Origin: Sphingobacterium corticibacterium
GTDB lineage: Bacteria > Bacteroidota > Bacteroidia > Sphingobacteriales > Sphingobacteriaceae
Reading direction: 5' to 3'
DNA: 64,000 nucleotides
Assembly: GCF_004208525.1 (NCBI RefSeq)
Contig: NZ_SGIT01000005.1
Coordinates: 62,001-126,000 of the forward strand
Under the pieces are notes generated by a model that had not been told where the DNA came from, made no database searches, and worked only from the letters and a program-made list of their open reading frames with translations. The position numbers and the translations under genes were made by a program. Positions 18,631 to 24,059 of this stretch are shown here, piece after piece (positions within the stretch are counted from its first letter, which is position 1; each line of letters begins with the position of its first letter).

Positions 18631-18658
18631 ACCACGATTTGAAAGGGATACACAACCA
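18631..18658 (+). repeat. 28-bp perfect duplicate inside the array, copy 1
   Basis: The sixth repeat with its 5' flank and two 3' bases is identical to 18732-18759 (seventh repeat). All other repeats differ from each other, so this pair is a recent duplication or gene-conversion product. Confidence 0.8.
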
Positions 18659-18731
18659 AAAATTTAATTTCTCCGCACGACTAACGGTGTTACTAAACAC
18701 TATTAGGCACAGTTGATGATAGACGTTACAG

Positions 18732-18759
18732 ACCACGATTTGAAAGGGATACACAACCA
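18732..18759 (+). repeat. 28-bp perfect duplicate inside the array, copy 2
   Basis: Identical to 18631-18658. Both carry GGGATAC where the consensus has GGTATAC, a variant not seen in the other eight copies. The interspace between them is 81 bp rather than ~45. Confidence 0.8.
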
Positions 18760-19015
18760 CAGGTCAAATGATCAGTTGTTATTTAAGGCTGTGACAAATC
18801 AAATTTTAAAAGGTATACACAACTCGTTCACATAAACTTTTAAAAATTATGAAGTTCTTACACACCACATTTTGAAAGGTATACACAACAAGAACGTCAT
18901 CCGCGCAGGAATAAACATTTATACTCATACTTTAAAAGATATACACAACATTCGTTGCACAATAAAATAAAAGTGTCCGCAATAGCAACTAACCGCAGTT
19001 CTCGAAAAAATTTCA

Positions 19016-19029
19016 AAAACACCAATATG
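19016..19029 (-). repeat. Inverted partner of the array leader (14 bp)
   Basis: AAAACACCAATATG is the exact reverse complement of 18065-18078, which is part of the boxA-like leader region. A weaker TGTTC match extends the similarity outward. In one transcript the two would pair and enclose the whole array, as processing stems enclose rRNAs. Confidence 0.5.
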
Positions 19030-19043
19030 CATCGAACACATAA

Positions 19044-19108
19044 AACAGCCAACGCAGTCCCGTCTGAAAACGATTACCAAATGACCACCGGGACTGCGGC
19101 AAGCTGTT
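19044..19108 (+). promoter_or_regulatory. Strong hairpin between array and sigma gene
   Basis: CGCAGTCCCG (19053-19062) pairs perfectly with CGGGACTGCG (19089-19098). After a small internal loop, AACAGC (19044-19049) pairs with GCTGTT (19103-19108). The apical loop has 26 nt and no U-run follows, so it is not a standard terminator. It ends 31 bp before the sigma start and could be a processing site, an mRNA-end stabiliser, an operator or part of a guide RNA. Confidence 0.55.
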
Positions 19109-19139
19109 ATAAGATAGATTACTAATCAACAACAGAACG

Positions 19140-19952
19140 ATGCATAAACCAAACAAATTAAACACAACTGCACGACATCTGGCCATGTTACAAAATGGTC
19201 AGGAGAAAGGATTAGCTTTCTTTTACAAAAAGTACTACGGCTATCTCGCCTTCCGCACCGAAAAAGCTACACAAGATGAATGTGCAGCAGAAAGCATCGC
19301 GCAGGAAGCATTCCTCCGCCTATGGTTGTTTCGGGAAAACTTACAATCGGAAGAAGAACTCTTCCAGTTTCTTAAGACGCAAGTCAAATCGGCCGTCCAT
19401 GCCTTTTATAGCAAAACCAGAAATCGCTTTCACCGAAGCCTCCTTAGGCTCGACGGTATCGAAGATTATCAAGAGTTCTTGTTGGGCTACGAATTGGAGG
19501 ACGAGGAGGAAGAGGATATCGTCTATCTCGAACAGCTGGAAGAAGAAAAAAAAGAGAAACTACAAAAGCTTGAAAAGCTTCTCCCCCACCTGCGAAAAGA
19601 ACAACAGCTCTTTCTGCAACTTTGTCTGAAATACAGTTTCAATTACGAACGTATCGCCTACTATCTTGGCGGCATCTCGGATTATGAAGTAAGTCTCCAG
19701 GTCGAAAAAACCATCGAAACACTACGCCAAATTTTCCAAAGCGCTGAAAAAATGGAAAAGCTAAACAGCTCTTCCAGGTATGTTATCCAAGGGGAGATAA
19801 ATGAACAGCAAGAAGAGATATTCCGCATGCGCTACGATTTACAATTTTCCTTCGATCAGATTGCGGAAGCCTTGAAATTAAACGCCGCTGTTGTAAGAAA
19901 GCTTTTTATAGAAGCACACGCAAAAATAAAGCAAGCTAAAAAAACAGCATAA
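19140..19952 (+). CDS. ECF-like sigma factor with two region-4-like domains, partner of dCas12f
   Basis: 270 residues, longer than a usual ECF sigma (about 180-200). Residues ~12-97 look like sigma region 2: FFYKKYYGYLAFR, then DECAAESIAQEAFLRLW, equivalent to the D-A-E-D-[LI]-V-Q-E-x-F core. A very acidic linker follows (about 118-140). Residues ~140-200 and ~213-268 each resemble a region-4 helix-turn-helix (LRKEQQLFLQLCLKYSFNYE; QQEEIFRMRYDLQFSFDQIA), so region 4 may be duplicated or one copy may serve to contact the partner. The stop is 12 bp before the Cas12f-like start, indicating an operon. By analogy with dCas12f-associated sigma-E factors reported in Bacteroidota, I infer that it recruits RNA polymerase to DNA chosen by the guide RNA. 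No anti-sigma gene is adjacent. Confidence 0.75.
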   Translation: MHKPNKLNTTARHLAMLQNGQEKGLAFFYKKYYGYLAFRTEKATQDECAAESIAQEAFLRLWLFRENLQSEEELFQFLKTQVKSAVHAFYSKTRNRFHRSLLRLDGIEDYQEFLLGYELEDEEEEDIVYLEQLEEEKKEKLQKLEKLLPHLRKEQQLFLQLCLKYSFNYERIAYYLGGISDYEVSLQVEKTIETLRQIFQSAEKMEKLNSSSRYVIQGEINEQQEEIFRMRYDLQFSFDQIAEALKLNAAVVRKLFIEAHAKIKQAKKTA

Positions 19953-19964
19953 AAACACAAAAAT

Positions 19965-21059
19965 ATGGCTACAGATACCCACATCTTGACACGAAAAGTA
20001 CAGGTCTTTGTTGATTGCGACGACAAAGAGGAGCGTACAGCATATTTTAAGAAACTGTTTACCTGGCAAGATCTTGTATACCGTGGTTCCAACTTGGTAC
20101 TCACCCACCAATACATACAAGAAAACATCAAAGATTTTATCTATTTGAAGGAAGATATCAAAGTTAAACTGGCCGATAACACTAAAGATCCCGAAGGGAT
20201 ATTGAACACATCCCGTATGAATACAACCTACAAAGTGTTGTCTCGCTATTTTAAAGGGGAGATACCTTCCGATATCCTATCCAACATGAATATGTCGCTC
20301 ATCAAAACATTTAATACGGATCGGTCGGCATACTGGAAAGGGGAAAAATCGCTACGTAACTTCAAAAAGACCATGCCCATTCCTTTTTCTGGCAAGCAGG
20401 TTAAGCTCCGTAATGACGAAAAAGGAAAAGATTTTAAATTCTCGCTATTCAAAATTCCGTTTCGCACTTATCTTGGCAAAGACCGATCAGACAAACGCGT
20501 TCTTTTGCAACGCGCACTCGCCGGTCAGATAAAGATCTGTGCTAGTTCACTACAAATTGTGAAAGGCAAATTATTCCTACTACTTGCACTTGAACTTCCG
20601 AAGAAAGTTCATGATCTTAACGAACATGTTATCGCAGAAGCAACGCTTTCCGTGGAACATCCCATTAACGTTCAAATCAATAAACAGCAATTCCAAATCG
20701 GAAATAAAGAAGAGTTCCTCTACCGGCGAATGGCTATCCAGTCCGCACGCCACCGCATACAAAAGGCTGCGGCATTCAACAAAGGTGGAAAAGGACGAAA
20801 GAAAAAACTAAAAAGCCTGGAACAATTCAATAAAAAAGAAATAAACTACGTGGATAGCCGTTTACATCTTTATAGCCGACGCCTAATCGACATCTGTGTG
20901 AAAACACAGGCCGGCACCTTACTTTTGGTCAACCAAACCAACAAAGAAGAAATTGCCAAGGAAGATGAATTCTTACTTCGCAATTGGAGCTACTATGGGT
21001 TAGTTGAAAAAATAAAATATAAAGCTGAAATGGCAGGGATTAATCTTATCGTAGAGTAG
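19965..21059 (+). CDS. Nuclease-dead TnpB/Cas12f-like protein (dCas12f), RNA-guided DNA-binding
   Basis: 364 residues. The C-terminal third matches the TnpB/Cas12f RuvC region: ATLSVEHPINVQI (226-238) aligns with the RuvC-I strand G-[IV]-D-L-G-I, helices at ~254-313 (RRMAIQSARHRIQ, KKEINYVDSRLHLYSRRLID) match the bridge region, TLLLVNQT (318-325) aligns with the RuvC-II strand, and WSYYGLVEKIKYKAEMAGI (341-359) is the conserved W…L…YKA…G block. The RuvC-I Asp is Glu231, the RuvC-II Glu is Val322, and the protein stops at 364, where TnpB would continue with the zinc ribbon and the RuvC-III Asp. It should therefore bind but not cut DNA. There is no tnpA and no transposon end, so it is not an active IS. 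The operon with a sigma factor and the array upstream indicate guide-directed transcription. The N-terminal ~200 residues are too diverged for me to place REC and WED domains. Confidence 0.75.
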   Translation: MATDTHILTRKVQVFVDCDDKEERTAYFKKLFTWQDLVYRGSNLVLTHQYIQENIKDFIYLKEDIKVKLADNTKDPEGILNTSRMNTTYKVLSRYFKGEIPSDILSNMNMSLIKTFNTDRSAYWKGEKSLRNFKKTMPIPFSGKQVKLRNDEKGKDFKFSLFKIPFRTYLGKDRSDKRVLLQRALAGQIKICASSLQIVKGKLFLLLALELPKKVHDLNEHVIAEATLSVEHPINVQINKQQFQIGNKEEFLYRRMAIQSARHRIQKAAAFNKGGKGRKKKLKSLEQFNKKEINYVDSRLHLYSRRLIDICVKTQAGTLLLVNQTNKEEIAKEDEFLLRNWSYYGLVEKIKYKAEMAGINLIVE

Positions 21060-21084
21060 TATGGAGATTATTTCTTATCTTGTG

Positions 21085-21125
21085 AATGGAGGACGGATAA
21101 ATCACAGCCATATATCCGCTCCATT
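21085..21125 (+). promoter_or_regulatory. Hairpin/operator-like inverted repeat before the CotH gene
   Basis: AATGGAG (21085-21091) pairs with CTCCATT (21119-21125), and CGGATA (21094-21099) with TATCCG (21113-21118), with a 2-nt bulge. No T-run follows. It fills most of the gap between the dCas12f stop and the CotH start and may be a regulatory site or a weak terminator. Confidence 0.45.
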
Positions 21126-21134
21126 TGGTCTAAT

Positions 21135-22697
21135 ATGAACCTGCTTATGATAAGAACAAATACATCAAAAACGTTGTGCCAGCTATTGTTGGTAACACTA
21201 TTGCTATTTACGACCGCATGTAAAAAAGAGCATTCCCCAGAAGAAAATCTATCCACGGAAAATGCATTAACAACTTTCAGTTTCAAAAAAGAGAAAAATT
21301 CATCGCTACTTCTCGATATCCAAGGTAAAATCGTGGACGATAGCGTATTTCTACATACCTTAGCGGGAACAAACATCACCAGCCTGATCCCTGAATTCAC
21401 CCACAACGGAGAACGGCTGACCGTAAACGGAACTGTACAACAAAGTGGTATTAGCAAACAGGATTTTTCAAAGCATGTCAGCTATCAAATAGAAGCCGAA
21501 AACGGTGATGTACACACTTACCACGTCAAAGTTGCCGATACGGGTTTCCCTACAATATATATCTCGACGGATGACGTGCCTATCGTTAGCAAAGAGGATT
21601 ATGTGGACGGTCATATAACGATTACGACCGGACTTCTGGGCGACGTCCTCTACGAAGGTGGTACGGAGATTCGGGGCAGAGGAAATTCGACTTGGGGAAT
21701 GCCTAAAAAACCGTACCGAATCAAACTAACAGATAAAGCAGGATTGTTGGGCATGCCGGCAGACAAAAGCTGGGCTTTGATCGCCAATTACGGAGACCAA
21801 TCTTTGCTACGCAACGATATCGCTTTTGAATTGAGCCGCCGACTGGAATTGGCTTATACCCCTAGGCAACAGTATGTTGAATTATTTCTGAACGGTGAAT
21901 ATCAGGGCAACTACACGCTGACCGAACATATCAAAGAAAGTAAAGACCGTATCCAAATTGACGAAGATAATGGTGGTTTCATCCTCGAACAAGATGGATA
22001 TGCCTATCAAGAGCCGGTATTCTTTACCACACCTCAGGATGTACCGATAGCCGTTAAATTTCCCGATGAAGATGATATCACCAATGATGAACTTAATTAC
22101 ATCAAAAATCATTATACTGCATTTGAAAACCGCCTCTTTAGCGAGAACTTTAGTGATCCTAATGAGGGTTATCAACCATATTTTGATTTACCAAGTTTTG
22201 TAAATTATTATCTCGTTAACGAAATTTGCGGCAACACTGATATGGTATGGAGCATGCGTATGTTCAAAAAAAGCGATGAAGACCAAAAAATTTACACCGG
22301 TCCGGTTTGGGATTTTGATTTAGCTTTCAATAACGATAGACGTATTGGTCAAGCGGATGCTATCCGAAAATTAATGTTGACCAATGCTCATACTCCTCGC
22401 CAATGGATGGACCGTATCGCACAAGACCCCGCGTTTAAAAAAATGGTACGTGAACGATGGAACGCTTCGAAAGAAGCACAAATAAAAACAATCACGGCAT
22501 ACCTTGATAAGCAGGCTGAACGCCTGGTTCATAGCCAATTGTTTAATTTCCATCGGTGGAATGTTTTAGGTCAAAATATTAACCAAAGCTGGTATGTAGG
22601 CACCACACATGCAGATTATGTCGGTTTTGTCCGCAATTACCTCACGGAACGCATTACTTGGTTAGATGACGTGTTTAATGGAAGTCAATTTGATTAA
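21135..22697 (+). CDS. CotH-kinase-family lipoprotein
   Basis: 520 residues. The N-terminus has a signal peptide with lipobox (LLLFTTAC), so it is probably a surface or periplasmic lipoprotein. An Ig-like/DUF5018-like part (about 35-140) is followed by the CotH domain: IRGRGNSTWGMPKKPYRIKL, LIANYGDQSLLRND, LFLNGEYQGNYTLTEHIK, and VWDFDLAF, which carries the metal-binding Asp pair of this atypical kinase fold. CotH in Bacillus phosphorylates spore-coat proteins; the substrate of Bacteroidota members is unknown. It starts 75 bp after the dCas12f gene on the same strand and may be read through or may be a guided target. ATG 21135 is used; ATG 21147 is an alternative. Confidence 0.85.
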   Translation: MNLLMIRTNTSKTLCQLLLVTLLLFTTACKKEHSPEENLSTENALTTFSFKKEKNSSLLLDIQGKIVDDSVFLHTLAGTNITSLIPEFTHNGERLTVNGTVQQSGISKQDFSKHVSYQIEAENGDVHTYHVKVADTGFPTIYISTDDVPIVSKEDYVDGHITITTGLLGDVLYEGGTEIRGRGNSTWGMPKKPYRIKLTDKAGLLGMPADKSWALIANYGDQSLLRNDIAFELSRRLELAYTPRQQYVELFLNGEYQGNYTLTEHIKESKDRIQIDEDNGGFILEQDGYAYQEPVFFTTPQDVPIAVKFPDEDDITNDELNYIKNHYTAFENRLFSENFSDPNEGYQPYFDLPSFVNYYLVNEICGNTDMVWSMRMFKKSDEDQKIYTGPVWDFDLAFNNDRRIGQADAIRKLMLTNAHTPRQWMDRIAQDPAFKKMVRERWNASKEAQIKTITAYLDKQAERLVHSQLFNFHRWNVLGQNINQSWYVGTTHADYVGFVRNYLTERITWLDDVFNGSQFD

Positions 22698-22723
22698 AGG
22701 TATTTTCTTTAAGTTTGTTGACT

Positions 22724-23905
22724 ATGATAACAGAAAACAAGATGGAATACAACTTTGACGAACTAATCGATCGAACAAATAGCGGAAGCGTGAAATGGTC
22801 CAAGCCTGACGTCCTCCCCATGTGGGTGGCAGACATGGATTTCAAAACAGTTCCTGAAGTGACGGAAGCCTTGACCAAGCGGGCATCGCACGGTGTGTTC
22901 GGCTACGCGGCAACACCCCCTTCTTTTTATGACGCAATTGCGAACTGGTGGAAGAAAAGACACGCACTCCAGGTGGAAAACGATTGGATTGTAGCCGCGC
23001 AGGGTGTCATGCCGGCACTCGCAGCAGCGGTAGAGGCGCTAACATCTGAAGGTGACAAAATTATTGTACAGCCTCCTGTATACAATCACTTCTTTGTCAC
23101 CGTTGAACAGAGTCATTGTGAACTCGTGGAGAATAACCTCTTGTATGACAACGGAAATTATCAAATTGATTTTGAAGACCTGGAACAAAAAGCTGCTGAC
23201 CCTGCTGTAAAACTATTATTGCTCAGTAATCCGCATAATCCTGCGGGTCGGGTATGGACCAAAGAGGAGCTACAACGGCTTGGCGAAATATGTATCCACC
23301 ATAACGTTGTCGTTCTGTCGGATGAAATCCATTCGGATTTAGTGCATGACGATTTTACACATGTCCCTTTTGCGTCTTTAGGAGAAGCTTATGCGAAAAC
23401 ATCCATTACTTTTTCCTCCCCCTCCAAAACATTCAATTTAGCAGGTTTACAAGTTGCCTATTTCTTCACCGAAAACGCATCTTTCCGTAGCAGGATAAAG
23501 GCAATATTAACAAAATGGGAAATGACCATGCTCAATATATTTGCCATCGACAGCCTGATCGTAGCCTATGAAAAAGGAGAATATTGGCTAGCAAATCTGA
23601 AGAAATACATATACGAAAATTACCAGTATCTAACAGAATTTTGTCGTTCGCATCTTCCCGATCTTCCCATTATTCCCCTACAAGCTACTTATTTAGTCTG
23701 GCTCGATTGTAGCGCGCTAGGGATGCCTTCTTCGGTCATCACAGACAGATTGCTGAAACACGAAAAATTATGGCTGCAGCCCGGTATCAAATTTGGACAG
23801 GCGGGCGATCGTTTCCTCCGTATCAATATCGCTTGCCCACGGTTACTACTGAAAGAAGGCCTGCAGCGGCTAGAACAAGAATATAAACGGATACGAACGG
23901 CATAA
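22724..23905 (+). CDS. PatB/MalY-type PLP-dependent C-S lyase (cystathionine beta-lyase-like)
   Basis: About 393 residues of fold-type I aminotransferase. It begins near MEYNFDELIDR with VKWSK and PMWVADMDF, the signature start of PatB/MalY. PLP-site elements are visible: LLSNPHNPAGRVW, VVLSDEIHSDLV (Asp for the pyridine ring), and SPSKTFNLAGLQ with the Schiff-base Lys. It would cleave cystathionine or cysteine conjugates to a thiol, pyruvate and ammonia in the cytosol. The frame opens at TTG 22715, but ATG 22724 (or 22742) is more likely. It follows the CotH gene by 26 bp. Confidence 0.88.
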   Translation: MITENKMEYNFDELIDRTNSGSVKWSKPDVLPMWVADMDFKTVPEVTEALTKRASHGVFGYAATPPSFYDAIANWWKKRHALQVENDWIVAAQGVMPALAAAVEALTSEGDKIIVQPPVYNHFFVTVEQSHCELVENNLLYDNGNYQIDFEDLEQKAADPAVKLLLLSNPHNPAGRVWTKEELQRLGEICIHHNVVVLSDEIHSDLVHDDFTHVPFASLGEAYAKTSITFSSPSKTFNLAGLQVAYFFTENASFRSRIKAILTKWEMTMLNIFAIDSLIVAYEKGEYWLANLKKYIYENYQYLTEFCRSHLPDLPIIPLQATYLVWLDCSALGMPSSVITDRLLKHEKLWLQPGIKFGQAGDRFLRINIACPRLLLKEGLQRLEQEYKRIRTA

Positions 23906-23921
23906 TTCGTGATGTTACTTC

Positions 23922-23959
23922 TGTTCGGCAGTGAACAACTACTGTCCGATATCGGACAG
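23922..23959 (+). promoter_or_regulatory. Double palindrome, likely enhancer (UAS) of a sigma-54 activator, second copy
   Basis: TGTTC-N6-GAACA (23922-23937) and the perfect palindrome CTGTCCGATATCGGACAG (23942-23959), 4 bp apart, reproduce the arrangement at 10811-10848. Outside the palindrome arms little is conserved, which marks the arms as the bound sequence. It lies 54 bp before the -24/-12 promoter at 24013. Confidence 0.7.
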
Positions 23960-24012
23960 ATTCAACATCCCAAAAACAACATAACAAACTAGTTATCAAT
24001 ATTTTAATTTTA

Positions 24013-24027
24013 TGGCGTAGCTATTGT
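24013..24027 (+). promoter_or_regulatory. Sigma-54 (-24/-12) promoter
   Basis: TGGCGTA-N4-TTGT has the -24 and -12 elements at the same spacing as at 10892-10906; the last base is T instead of the preferred C. It lies 32 bp before the permease start at 24060. Confidence 0.65.
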
Positions 24028-24059
24028 CTTGATAGAAAAACAGATATGACGAATCCAAG

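Larger units (their letters stand above)
18159..18949 (+). CRISPR. CRISPR-like array of ten degenerate 20-bp repeats (putative guide array)
   Basis: Ten units match the consensus TTTTGAAAGGTATACACAAC with variation mainly in the first half: ends at 18178, 18241, 18302, 18525, 18590, 18656, 18757, 18823, 18889 and 18949. Repeat-to-repeat steps are 63, 61, 223, 65, 66, 101, 66, 66 and 60 bp, leaving unique interspaces of about 40-46 bp. The invariant 3' end CACAAC resembles the 3' end of Cas12f repeats (…GGAATGCAAC in Un1Cas12f1, from memory), so guides should lie just 3' of each repeat on the plus strand. The copy ending at 18590 is the most decayed (GCAAAAT). The 223-bp step contains the tracr-like segment. 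No cas1 or cas2 is present. Repeats this degenerate are unlike a spacer-acquiring CRISPR and suggest a fixed, domesticated guide set. Confidence 0.7.

Noticed and set aside
18458..18760. A 100-codon minus-strand frame across the array, plus several frames at 16905-17263 and 17498-17791
   Set aside because: They follow repeats or the inverted-repeat element, have no recognisable motifs, and the array interpretation explains the sequence better.
18159..18949. An ordinary adaptive CRISPR array
   Set aside because: Repeats are too short and too varied, spacing is uneven, and no cas1/cas2 genes are nearby.
18179..18975. Matches of predicted guides to promoters inside this window
   Set aside because: I compared several guide starts by eye with the intergenic gaps and found none; a computed genome-wide search is needed, so no target is claimed.
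19965..21059. Reading the gene as an active IS200/IS605 TnpB
   Set aside because: There is no tnpA and no transposon end, the catalytic residues are lost and the zinc ribbon is absent; the operon with a sigma factor points to domestication.
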